Assembly: GCA_016707705.1 (NCBI GenBank)
Contig: JADJHD010000003.1
Location: 1-64,000, forward strand
Direction: 5' to 3'
DNA: 64,000 nt
DNA from: Bacteroidales bacterium
Lineage (GTDB): Bacteria; Bacteroidota; Bacteroidia; Bacteroidales; UBA4417
In this document: piece after piece, positions 24,246 to 32,231 of the stretch
Numbering within the stretch: position 1 is the stretch's first letter
Layout of the letters: every line of letters begins with the position of its first letter
Translations under genes and position numbers: made by a program
The notes under the pieces: generated by a model
Told to the model about the DNA's origin: nothing
Databases searched by the model: none
What the model saw: only the letters and a program-made list of their open reading frames with translations

Positions 24246-25625
24246 ATGGATACTGAAATTCTTGCCAGGGTTCAATTTGCCTTCACGGTTTCCTTTCATT
24301 ATATCTATCCGCCTCTGAGCATCGGGCTGGGATTGATAATGGTTATCATGGAAGGACTGTACCTGAAAACCGGCGATAAAATTTATGAAACCATGGCCCG
24401 CTTCTGGACCAGGATCTTCGCGCTAACCTTTGGAATTGGCGTTGCCACCGGAATAGTGATGGAATTTGAATTCGGCACCAACTGGGCAACCTATTCCAGG
24501 TATGTCGGGGATGTTTTTGGAAGCGCCCTGGCAGCAGAAGGAATTTTTGCCTTTGCCCTCGAAAGTGGCTTCTTGGGAGTCCTTCTCTTCGGCTGGAACC
24601 GCGTTAAACCTCCTGTGCATTTCATAGCCACCCTCGGGGTCTGGCTGGGATCAATGTTTTCAGCCGTTTGGATTGTTGTAGCCAATAGCTGGCAGCAAAC
24701 TCCGGCAGGATACCATATTGTTGGCACCGGCACAAATGCCAGGGCTGAGATTACTGATTTCTGGGCAATGGTGTTCAATCCTTCCAGTGTCGACCGACTC
24801 CTGCATGTCTGGGTGGGCGCAATACTCGCCGGGGCATTCCTGGTTCTGAGTGTTCATGGCTATTATCTGTTAAAAGGCCGTTATATCGAAATTTCTCAGA
24901 AAGCTTTCAAAATTGCCCTTGTTGTGGCAACCATCTTTTCATGCTCTCAATTGCTTACCGGACATGAATCTGCAAATGGTGTTTCAAAGAATCAACCGGC
25001 AAAGCTTGCTGCCTTCGAAGGACATTATGATAGTCTGGCAAAGGCAGATATGTACCTGCTGGGCTGGGTAAACCAGGAAAAGAAAGAGGTTTACGGACCG
25101 AAAATTCCCGGCGGACTCAGTTTTCTGCTGCACTATGATTTCAAAACCCCTGTTACCGGACTCAATCATTACGCAGACAATGATCGCCCCAAGGCCGTGA
25201 ATGCCATCTTCCAGTTTTATCACATTATGATTACCCTTGGAATGATGATGATCGGATTAACCCTTCTGGCTTCATGGTTATGGTGGAGGGGAAAGCTCTT
25301 CAATTACCGCTGGTTGCTCAAGCTATTCGTTTTTGCTGTCTTTATGCCGCAGATAGCCAATCAGGCGGGATGGTTTGCAGCAGAAATGGGAAGGCAGCCC
25401 TGGGTGGTTTATGGATTGCTCAGGACTTCGGATGCATTTTCGAAATCAGTGGGAGCTCAGCAGATACTCTTCAGTCTGATCATGTTTACACTGATCTATG
25501 TGTTGCTTTTTGCCCTGTTCATTTACCTCCTCGACCGGAAAATAAAGCACGGACCCTATGATGATTCCGATATAGAATCGAGGCCATTGCAGCATGAAAT
25601 CTCAGAAGTAGTTGAAAATCGCTAA
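24246..25625 (+). CDS. cydA: Cytochrome bd ubiquinol oxidase subunit I
   Basis: A 459-residue membrane protein with the conserved features of CydA: RVQFAFTVSFH with the heme b595 ligand H18, the EGIFAFALES segment with its conserved glutamates, RLLHVWVGAILAGAF with the heme b558 ligand His, and the terminal GRQPWVVYG motif. The Q-loop is of the short type. With CydB it oxidises quinol and reduces oxygen to water at low oxygen levels, in the inner membrane. The next gene is cydB, 14 bases downstream. Two dyads lie upstream and suggest oxygen regulation. Confidence 0.97.
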   Translation: MDTEILARVQFAFTVSFHYIYPPLSIGLGLIMVIMEGLYLKTGDKIYETMARFWTRIFALTFGIGVATGIVMEFEFGTNWATYSRYVGDVFGSALAAEGIFAFALESGFLGVLLFGWNRVKPPVHFIATLGVWLGSMFSAVWIVVANSWQQTPAGYHIVGTGTNARAEITDFWAMVFNPSSVDRLLHVWVGAILAGAFLVLSVHGYYLLKGRYIEISQKAFKIALVVATIFSCSQLLTGHESANGVSKNQPAKLAAFEGHYDSLAKADMYLLGWVNQEKKEVYGPKIPGGLSFLLHYDFKTPVTGLNHYADNDRPKAVNAIFQFYHIMITLGMMMIGLTLLASWLWWRGKLFNYRWLLKLFVFAVFMPQIANQAGWFAAEMGRQPWVVYGLLRTSDAFSKSVGAQQILFSLIMFTLIYVLLFALFIYLLDRKIKHGPYDDSDIESRPLQHEISEVVENR

Positions 25626-25639
25626 ACATTATAGCTCGT

Positions 25640-26674
25640 ATGGAAACGTTTCTTGGAATAGATTATCCTACTCTCTGGTTTCTCGTGGTTGGAGCCTTGT
25701 TTTCCGGTTATGCCATATTGGATGGTTTTGATCTGGGTGCAGGCGCCTGGCATCTGTTTTTCCGCAAGGAGGAGAGCCGCCGCATCGCCCTCAACGCAAT
25801 TGGTCCTGTTTGGGATGGTAATGAAGTATGGCTGGTAATTGGCGGAGGTGCGCTGTTTGCCGGTTTCCCGATTCTTTATGCTGCGATGTTCTCTGCCATG
25901 TATATTCCCTTCATGCTGTTTCTGGCATTCCTGATCTTCCGTGCGGTTTCCATCGAATTCAGAAGCAAGGAACCCATGCCATGGTGGAGAATGCTTTGGG
26001 ATATCTGCTACTGCATTTCAAGTGCCATGCTAGGCTTCCTTCTGGGAGTGGTTCTGGGAAATATACTGCAGGGAATAGCAATCGGCCCTGATTTTGAATA
26101 CAAGGGCAGCTGGCTTCAGTTTATTAATCCCTATGCAGTTATGGTCGGACTCACGACTCTTTCACTCTTTATGGTTCATGGTGCTATCTACCTTGCCATG
26201 AAAACGGAGGGACGACTCTTCATCAAGATTACCCTCCTGCTGAAAAGGGCAATTCTGTTCTTCGTTGTAGTGTTCGTAATCACCACCATTCTGACCTTGT
26301 TGTTCATTCCTCATTTATCCGACCATCTGCTTTCAAATCCACTGCTACTCGTGATTCCTTTGCTGGCATTCCTGAGTATTGCCAATATTCCACGTTTGGT
26401 CAGCAAGCAGAAATACAGATATGCATTCTTCTTTTCCGCTCTTACAATGAGTTTGCTGCTTATACTGGTTGCTGTGGAATTATACCCTGTCCTGCTGCTT
26501 TCCACCATCAATCCCGCATACAGCATTACCGTTCATAATTCTGCATCCTCCGTAAAATCCCTAAAAATCATGCTTCTCTTCGTCCTCATCGGTGCACCCA
26601 TGGTAGGAATCTACACATTATTCGTCTACCGAACCTTCAGAGGCAAGGTTAAGCTGGATGAAACAAGTTATTAG
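25640..26674 (+). CDS. cydB: Cytochrome bd ubiquinol oxidase subunit II
   Basis: A 344-residue integral membrane protein with the CydB landmark N terminus YAILDGFDLGAGAWH and the conserved GPVWDGNEVWLVIGGGALFAGFP, followed by FRAVSIEFR. It has eight or nine membrane helices and forms the second subunit of cytochrome bd oxidase with CydA. It is 14 bases after cydA and cotranscribed. No small CydX-like ORF is evident in the following 300 bases. Confidence 0.96.
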   Translation: METFLGIDYPTLWFLVVGALFSGYAILDGFDLGAGAWHLFFRKEESRRIALNAIGPVWDGNEVWLVIGGGALFAGFPILYAAMFSAMYIPFMLFLAFLIFRAVSIEFRSKEPMPWWRMLWDICYCISSAMLGFLLGVVLGNILQGIAIGPDFEYKGSWLQFINPYAVMVGLTTLSLFMVHGAIYLAMKTEGRLFIKITLLLKRAILFFVVVFVITTILTLLFIPHLSDHLLSNPLLLVIPLLAFLSIANIPRLVSKQKYRYAFFFSALTMSLLLILVAVELYPVLLLSTINPAYSITVHNSASSVKSLKIMLLFVLIGAPMVGIYTLFVYRTFRGKVKLDETSY

Positions 26675-27000
26675 GATCGTGCCAATTTACTGTTAGTTTG
26701 TGGATGTAAAAAGATAAAAGGAAAAAGACAAAAGACAAAAGTATGCGCAGCGAAGTCCGCCGGCTAGCGGATGGAGGATGAAGGATTTACAGGTCTCTGG
26801 AATGTGCAGATGAAATTCTGTAGGCTGGCTGGCGGATCGAAGTGTCTAGACCATCCGTGTTCTATTCTTTGCTACTTGCACCATCTATCCTTTTGCACTT
26901 CAAACCCCGAACAATCGCCACTAACAACTAACAACCAACAACTAACAACTCCTCCTTGCAGGAATCTCCCCATTGGCACTTCGAACCCCGAACCCCAAAC
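26675..27000. repeat. Repeat-rich gap after cydB
   Basis: This 326-base gap holds no gene. It contains an A/G-rich run (26707-26742, AAAAGACAAAAGACAAAAG), a variant of the dispersed palindrome, TCCGCCGGCTAGCGGA (26756-26771), a half copy GGCTGGCTGGCGGA (26823-26836), and a microsatellite-like run of ACTAACAACTAACAACC units (about 26921-26949). Confidence 0.7.
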
Positions 27001-28479
27001 CTACTTCACGTACTGATCAAAAACATTCCCCAGACTCCTCTGGCAAACCTTGCAGTAAACCATATGCCGGGTGTACATAATGCAATCCAGCTGTGAACGG
27101 TAGAGCCCCTTGGCAGTATAACCGGCACCTTCAAAAGCACCAACAGCTTCCCTGTATTTTTCCTTGGCAAAGTAAGCATCCTCGCCGGCCATTTGTCTGG
27201 CAAACAGATCTTCCATCACGCTCTCCGGCAACTGTGCAGCGCGAATACTATCGCGGGTCTTCTGAATCGTATATCCGAATTTGTCAAACTCCTCCTTGTT
27301 CCATGGAGTAGGCAGGGGAGTGCCGGGAGTAAGCAGATCCTTCCATTTGAGTTTGTCCTTGTCGAACAAGGCAGTGATATTGGTTTCCCAGGGCTCAACC
27401 TTGATTTCCGGCACCTCATAGGCAACGGAAGAAGTGTAGTACTCATCAGCCAAAGCAGCCATATGATGCCCCAGTTCATGGATCATGATGTAATCGGCAA
27501 ATTTATTGTCTGCCGAAACAGTGGTATAAAGATTATAAATCCCGCCTCCGCCATAGGTCTGCTCATTTACCAGGATAATGGTGAAATCGTAGGGAACCGC
27601 AGCAGCTGCATCACGGATAGCACGATTGTCATAGCTCAGGGCATATCTCTCAGAATCAAAGCTGCTGTAGTGAACTGAAAGCGGTGTACGTTTATATACA
27701 TTGTGATGGGGTTTGCAAACACCCGAAACCATGGTTGGTGTTTCCACCGCCCTCACATTGAAATCAGCTTTTCTGGATTTGAAAGGTTCTGCGCTGAAAA
27801 GGGCATCTGTCAAACGGGTGGCATCCTTCCTGAATTTAGCCATTTCAGCTGCAGTGTAGCCGTCGCCCAGTATAACCAGGTCAAGCTTTTCAGTTGCGGG
27901 TCCATTCTCAAAAATAACTGTGGAATTGAATTTTTCCGGGTTTTCGGCATTGGTCACCTGACGGGATGAGGGGTCAATCTCAGTTGACCAGACAGGTTGG
28001 AACTTATTATCAGCATCCCTTTTCTCTAAAATAACAATCACAGGCTTAAGCGGCCATGGGAATCGGATGGATTCGCTGAAAGTGCCCCAAACAGAGTCTG
28101 CCTCAGGAGTGGTTTGCCATTCCCCGAAAATACTTGCAAAACCTCTTGAATAGAGCAATACATGCGATTGCTTATCCACAACCTTATAAAAATAGAGTCC
28201 GAGTTCCAGTTTATCAATAAGCTGGGTCTTGCTTCCCGGCCATGCTCCGTCAGATACAACCTGGTCAACAGAGAACTTCTCCTCCTTCATATTGCCACCA
28301 TGGAAAAAGTCAAGCCGCAGGGTGTTTCCGGCAAAGTAATCCGAATAGGCAACATTGCCCTTGTCGATGCACTGCACTTCGGCTTTTGAGCTCTGGGCTG
28401 TGCCCGCCTTGTTTTTGTCGACCTGCTTGCAGGCTGCAACAATCAACAGAACAGAAAGGATACTGAAAAGGATTTTCAT
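27001..28479 (-). CDS. M64-family (IgA peptidase-like) zinc metallopeptidase lipoprotein
   Basis: A 492-residue lipoprotein (LLIVAAC, Cys17). An N-terminal beta-rich domain (about 35-190) precedes the peptidase domain, which begins with LDLVILGDGYTAAEM and has the zinc motif HELGHHMAALADEY, with YNLYTTVSADNKFADYIM before it. This is the M64 family, typified by the IgA peptidase of Clostridium ramosum, though substrate in free-living Bacteroidota is unknown. The C-terminal part carries conserved cysteines (CIMYTRHMVYCKVCQ). It should sit on the cell surface or in the periplasm. Stand-alone gene. Confidence 0.9.
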   Translation of the reverse strand: MKILFSILSVLLIVAACKQVDKNKAGTAQSSKAEVQCIDKGNVAYSDYFAGNTLRLDFFHGGNMKEEKFSVDQVVSDGAWPGSKTQLIDKLELGLYFYKVVDKQSHVLLYSRGFASIFGEWQTTPEADSVWGTFSESIRFPWPLKPVIVILEKRDADNKFQPVWSTEIDPSSRQVTNAENPEKFNSTVIFENGPATEKLDLVILGDGYTAAEMAKFRKDATRLTDALFSAEPFKSRKADFNVRAVETPTMVSGVCKPHHNVYKRTPLSVHYSSFDSERYALSYDNRAIRDAAAAVPYDFTIILVNEQTYGGGGIYNLYTTVSADNKFADYIMIHELGHHMAALADEYYTSSVAYEVPEIKVEPWETNITALFDKDKLKWKDLLTPGTPLPTPWNKEEFDKFGYTIQKTRDSIRAAQLPESVMEDLFARQMAGEDAYFAKEKYREAVGAFEGAGYTAKGLYRSQLDCIMYTRHMVYCKVCQRSLGNVFDQYVK

Positions 28480-28516
28480 GGCTGTTTATATTAAATAGGA
28501 GTATGTAAAGGAATAA

Positions 28517-28549
28517 AAAAAGCCGGAATGTAAACCATCCCGGACTTAT
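28517..28549 (-). terminator. Terminator of the HxlR gene
   Basis: In the minus-strand transcript AAGTCCGGGATG and CATTCCGGCTT form a stem with small bulges, directly followed by a run of seven T. Confidence 0.65.
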
Positions 28550-28593
28550 AAACTATTCATTTAAAATGTGTTTTCTGAAGTTGATCGGATGGC

Positions 28594-28965
28594 CTATGCA
28601 GCCTTTTCAGGAGCGATGGACATTTTCCTGTGATCCAGTCCCCATTCAATCATTGCATCCAGCACGCTGTTCAGTGAACGGCCCGATTCTGTCAGCTCAT
28701 ATTCCACGGTTACGGGAATGGTGTCATGGACCGTGCGTTTAACAATGCCGTTTATTTCAAGATCCTTCAGTTCCTTCGATAACATCCTTGGGGTGATCCT
28801 GGGAATTTCACGTTCCAGCTCCCTGAATCTCTTCTTTCCGAACAAAAGCGAACCAATAATTGGCAATTTCCATTTGCCGATCAATACATTTAAGGTATCA
28901 TTTATTGCTAAAACGAAGTGGGTTGGACAACTCTTAACCTTCGTCAGGTCTTCAGCCTTGCTCAT
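28594..28965 (-). CDS. HxlR-family (MarR-like winged helix) regulator with redox Cys
   Basis: A 123-residue HxlR-type repressor. The pattern KSCPTHFVLAINDTLNVLIGKWKLPIIGSLL carries the family's conserved N-terminal cysteine (C13), the position sensed by thiol/quinone-responsive relatives such as YodB, HypR and QorR; the winged helix follows (FRELEREIPRITPRMLSKELKDLE...VEYELTESGRSL). Quinone or disulfide sensing is inferred. It is divergent from the reductase gene at 29092, and the intergenic region contains two perfect operator-like palindromes. It ends with its own terminator. Confidence 0.92.
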   Translation of the reverse strand: MSKAEDLTKVKSCPTHFVLAINDTLNVLIGKWKLPIIGSLLFGKKRFRELEREIPRITPRMLSKELKDLEINGIVKRTVHDTIPVTVEYELTESGRSLNSVLDAMIEWGLDHRKMSIAPEKAA

Positions 28966-28986
28966 AAGTATTTGATTTAGTTGAAA

Positions 28987-29037
28987 CTATACTAAAGTAT
29001 AGTGCTATACTAAAGTATAGTGGTTACAAAAGTATAG
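28987..29037. promoter_or_regulatory. HxlR operator: two tandem perfect palindromes plus a half site
   Basis: CTATACTAAAGTATAG occurs at 28987-29002 and again at 29005-29020, each a 7-base inverted repeat around AA, with centres 18 bases apart. A half site AGTATAG follows at 29031-29037, 10 bases before the -7 box of the divergent reductase gene. The placement allows repression of both promoters. Confidence 0.8.
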
Positions 29038-29047
29038 CAAAGGTATG

Positions 29048-29055
29048 TATTTTTG
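29048..29055 (+). promoter_or_regulatory. -7 box of the QorB-like reductase gene
   Basis: TATTTTTG matches TAnnTTTG, 37 bases before the ATG. The HxlR half site overlaps the spacer to any -33 box. Confidence 0.5.
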
Positions 29056-29091
29056 CATTATCAATTTTAAACAACTCAAATAAATTTAACC

Positions 29092-29961
29092 ATGATACTA
29101 GTAACAGGAGCAACAGGTCATTTTGGAAAGGCCGCTATCAATTTCCTGCTTTCAAAGGGTGTACCGTCCAGCGGAATTTCTGCATTGGTCAGGGATGCTT
29201 CAAAAGCAGAAGACTTATCCGGAAAGGGAGTTACCCTTATAACCGGAGATTACAATGATTATCAATCTTTGGTAAAGGCATTCAGCGGAGTGGACAAACT
29301 TCTGCTGGTTTCTTCCTCTGATTTGGAAGCCCGCTCAAGTCAGCATGTAAATGCTGTAAAAGCAGCTAAGGAAGCCGGTGTTAAGCATATTATCTATACC
29401 AGTTTTCAGAGGAAGAATGAAACCAATTCACCTATTCAGTTTATATCAGAGTCTCATCTGGTTGCTGAGAGTGAAATCAAAGCTTCAGGATTAACCTACA
29501 CCATCCTACAGAATGGATTATATGCCGATATCATTCCATGGTTTGTGGGTGAGAAGGTATTTGAAACAGGGATTTTTCTTCCTGCCGGACAAGGTGCAGC
29601 TGCCTTCACATCCCGTTTGGATATGGCCGAAGCAGCAGCAAATATTGTAATTGGAAGCGGCCATGAAAATAAGACCTATCAGGTTGCAACCAATGAAACC
29701 AACTCATTCGCTGAAATAGCGAACATCCTGAGTGAAATATCCGGAAAGTCTGTAGGATACACAGCAGCAACAGTACCGGTGTATACTGATGTTCTCACCA
29801 AGGCGGGAGTTCCTGCCGGATACATTTATATGTTCGCCGGATTCAGTGAAGCCATTAGTCAGGGTGAATTTGATTTCACAAACAATGACCTTGAAACTTT
29901 GTTAAATAGAAGACCTACAACACTTAAGGATTTTCTAAAGGCAGTTTATTCCGCCAGCTAA
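29092..29961 (+). CDS. NmrA-like NAD(P)H-binding protein, QorB type
   Basis: A 289-residue Rossmann protein with the dinucleotide-binding start ILVTGATGHFGKAAINFLL, matching the atypical short-chain dehydrogenase subgroup of NmrA and the quinone reductase QorB/YtfG. It likely reduces quinones or similar electrophiles with NAD(P)H in the cytoplasm. It is the first gene downstream of the HxlR operator, so it is probably repressed by the divergent HxlR protein and induced by thiol-reactive compounds. Followed in 64 bases by the yceI-like gene. Substrate unproven. Confidence 0.87.
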   Translation: MILVTGATGHFGKAAINFLLSKGVPSSGISALVRDASKAEDLSGKGVTLITGDYNDYQSLVKAFSGVDKLLLVSSSDLEARSSQHVNAVKAAKEAGVKHIIYTSFQRKNETNSPIQFISESHLVAESEIKASGLTYTILQNGLYADIIPWFVGEKVFETGIFLPAGQGAAAFTSRLDMAEAAANIVIGSGHENKTYQVATNETNSFAEIANILSEISGKSVGYTAATVPVYTDVLTKAGVPAGYIYMFAGFSEAISQGEFDFTNNDLETLLNRRPTTLKDFLKAVYSAS

Positions 29962-30025
29962 ACACAAACTTAATACCCCAAAATTTAATCATCCAAAAAC
30001 CAATCAACTCTAAAATCAACTCAAA

Positions 30026-30610
30026 ATGAAAAAAATCACATTAATAGCCGTTATTCTCTCAGCCGTTGCATACCTTTCATTCACGGTAGTAGAAAAAGCA
30101 AGCTGGACTTACGACAAGGCTCACGCTAAGGTAGGTTTCGGTGTAACCCACATGATGATCTCCGAGGTAGAAGGTTACTTCAAAACCGCTGACGTAACCC
30201 TTACCACTTCAAAGCCTGACTTTACCGATGCAGTTGTTGAAGTAACCGTTGATGCAAGCTCAATCTTCACTGATAACGATAAAAGGGATGAGCATCTTCG
30301 TTCTGGCGACTTCTTCGATGTTCAGAAATACCCGACCGTCACTTTCAAGAGCTTCTATTTCAAGAGGACCAAGGCTGCCAACACTTATTATGTAAAGGGT
30401 AACCTTACCATGCATGGTGTTACAAAGCCTGTTGGACTTACAGCAGTTGCAAAGACAGGCGTAAACCCTTACAGCAAGAAGGAAATTGCCGGTTTTAAGA
30501 TTACCGGTACTGTTAAGCGCTCTGACTTCGGAATTGGTGGAAGCACACCATCTGCAGTTGTTAGTGATGAAGTTATCATCAACTGTAACGCCGAATTCTC
30601 AAAGAATTAA
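30026..30610 (+). CDS. YceI-family periplasmic lipid-binding-type protein
   Basis: A 194-residue protein with a weak signal peptide (ITLIAVILSAVAYLSF) and the YceI lipocalin-like beta barrel: WTYDKAHAKVGFGVTHMMISEVEGYFK, DASSIFTDNDKRDEHLRSGDFFDVQKYPTVTFKS, GNLTMHGVTKPV, DFGIGGSTPSAVVSDEVIINCN in order. Family members bind isoprenoids such as polyisoprenoid quinones. With the QorB-like protein upstream and pirin downstream this suggests quinone or redox stress handling. It ends in a terminator-like hairpin at 30643-30690, so the pirin gene may be read separately. Confidence 0.93.
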   Translation: MKKITLIAVILSAVAYLSFTVVEKASWTYDKAHAKVGFGVTHMMISEVEGYFKTADVTLTTSKPDFTDAVVEVTVDASSIFTDNDKRDEHLRSGDFFDVQKYPTVTFKSFYFKRTKAANTYYVKGNLTMHGVTKPVGLTAVAKTGVNPYSKKEIAGFKITGTVKRSDFGIGGSTPSAVVSDEVIINCNAEFSKN

Positions 30611-30642
30611 TGTTCTTGAAGTAAAACAGAATTCAACCTCAT

Positions 30643-30690
30643 GGACCAGACTGCGGAATCTGTTTCCGGGTCCTGGTCCTTTGATTTTTA
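30643..30690 (+). terminator. Terminator after the yceI-like gene
   Basis: GGACCAG (30643-30649) and CTGGTCC (30673-30679) enclose an inner CGGAA/TTCCG stem; the outer stem is followed by TTTGATTTTT. Confidence 0.6.
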
Positions 30691-30714
30691 AAGGATTTTC
30701 CAAAATCTAAAGCA

Positions 30715-31593
30715 ATGTCAACCCGTTCAATAGACAGAATTATTATGCCCCCCTCACCCCATATGGTTGGTGATGGCTTCAGGGTACACAACTTCATTCC
30801 GGGGTCTGTCCCCGGTGGAATGGAGCGAACCAATCCATTTATTATGCTGGATTATGGCTCAAAGCATTACTTCGCACCCAGCAATACCCCAAGGGGAGTA
30901 GGAGTTCACCCTCACCGTGGATTTGAAACCGTTACTGTTGCCTATCAGGGTAGGGTTGAGCACCATGATAGCGCCGGAAATTCAGGGGTTATTGGCGAAG
31001 GAGAAGTGCAGTGGATGACTGCCGCCTCAGGTGTCCTGCATAAGGAATACCACGAACGCGAGTTCAGTAAACAAGGCGGTGAATTCCAGATGGTACAACT
31101 CTGGGTAAACCTGCCAGCTAAAGATAAAATGACGAACCCCCAATACCAGTCTATCACCCGCGATATGATTAAAAGGGTTGAACTTCCCGAAAATTCCGGA
31201 ACTGTTGAAATCATTTCTGGAAAATTCCAGGGCGTTCAGGGTCCGGCAACAACCTTTACTCCTGTGCATCTGCAAAACGCAAAACTGGAAGCATCGGCCA
31301 CCATTGAGTTTTCTTTTCCCATTCACTACAATACCGCATTGCTGGTGATTGAGGGAAAAATTAACGTGAACGGAATGGAAGAGGTTTCAAAAGATCAGTT
31401 CGTGCTTTTCCGTAACGACGGAGAGGAATTCCTGTTCAAGGCACTTGAGAAATCAGTGGTGTTGGTAATGAGCGGAGAACCCATTCAGGAACCAATCGCA
31501 GCCTATGGTCCATTTGTGATGAATACCCGTGATGAGCTGATTCAGGCATTCGCTGATTTCGAAGCCGGAAAGTTTGGACGACTGGAGGACTAA
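30715..31593 (+). CDS. Pirin-family cupin protein
   Basis: A 292-residue bicupin of the pirin family. The metal-binding segment of the first cupin is visible: GVGVHPHRGFETVTVAYQGRVEHHD and then GEVQWMTAASGVLHKEYHE, giving the iron site His residues. The second cupin is in the C-terminal half (about 170-260). Bacterial pirins include quercetin 2,3-dioxygenases and others that modulate metabolic enzymes. Cytoplasmic. It is 104 bases downstream of the yceI-like gene with a terminator-like hairpin between, and it ends in its own terminator. Confidence 0.93.
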   Translation: MSTRSIDRIIMPPSPHMVGDGFRVHNFIPGSVPGGMERTNPFIMLDYGSKHYFAPSNTPRGVGVHPHRGFETVTVAYQGRVEHHDSAGNSGVIGEGEVQWMTAASGVLHKEYHEREFSKQGGEFQMVQLWVNLPAKDKMTNPQYQSITRDMIKRVELPENSGTVEIISGKFQGVQGPATTFTPVHLQNAKLEASATIEFSFPIHYNTALLVIEGKINVNGMEEVSKDQFVLFRNDGEEFLFKALEKSVVLVMSGEPIQEPIAAYGPFVMNTRDELIQAFADFEAGKFGRLED

Positions 31594-31618
31594 ATTCCGG
31601 ATCAAACGACCCTATAAC

Positions 31619-31660
31619 AAACCTGATTTTTCCCTGGGGAGATTTCAGGTTTTTATTTTA
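31619..31660 (+). terminator. Intrinsic terminator after pirin gene
   Basis: AAACCTGA (31619-31626) pairs with TCAGGTTT (31645-31652), with inner TCCC/GGGGA, followed by a T-rich run (TTTATTTTAT). Confidence 0.75.
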
Positions 31661-31748
31661 TCCATGCAAGCTCAATGAAAAATTGCAGAAATAATTGTTA
31701 GTTAGCATGATTCACTTCACTTTTGCACTTTAATCTGAGACCCAACCC

Positions 31749-32228
31749 ATGAGCAGTACTTCCTTTGAAAACCATCAGCAGCTATTGGCAAAATTCCCGC
31801 CCTCAGAGCCATGCAGTTGTGATATCTGCAGAAGCTACTGTGCCCGTCCGGGATGGTGGACGGTGGAAGAAGCCGCCGCTGCCATTGAAGCGGGTTTTGC
31901 AAACCGAATGATGCTGGAAATGGCTCCGGAAGGGACTTTCAGCGTTCTATCTCCCGCCTTTAAGGGTAACGAAGTCAATTTTGCACTTGAAGTCTTTGCC
32001 AATCAAGGATGCACCTTTTTTAAGGATGGACTCTGTGAATTATTTGAAAGCGGACATGTACCCCTGGAATGCAGGTATTGCCATCATAACAGGCAGGGTC
32101 AGGGGATTGACTGCCATCTAGAAATTGAGAAGCAGTGGAACACTCCCGATGCAAAGAGGCTCATCGTAAAATGGGGAAACCTCACCGGGTTCTGGGCCCG
32201 GCAAGGTTTGACCGTGATTGAAAAATAA
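31749..32228 (+). CDS. Cysteine-rich protein of unknown function, YkgJ-like metal-binding type
   Basis: A 159-residue protein with several cysteine pairs: CSCDICRSYCARPGWW near the N terminus, GCTFFKDGLCELF in the middle and ECRYCHHNRQG and DCHL near the C terminus. This spacing resembles the YkgJ/CxxCxxxxC zinc- or iron-chelating domain, suggesting metal binding, but there is no further evidence for an activity. Soluble and probably cytoplasmic. It stands after a terminator and ends three bases before the convergent stop of the first GH30 gene of the polysaccharide locus, marking its edge. Confidence 0.75.
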   Translation: MSSTSFENHQQLLAKFPPSEPCSCDICRSYCARPGWWTVEEAAAAIEAGFANRMMLEMAPEGTFSVLSPAFKGNEVNFALEVFANQGCTFFKDGLCELFESGHVPLECRYCHHNRQGQGIDCHLEIEKQWNTPDAKRLIVKWGNLTGFWARQGLTVIEK

Positions 32229-32231
32229 ATA

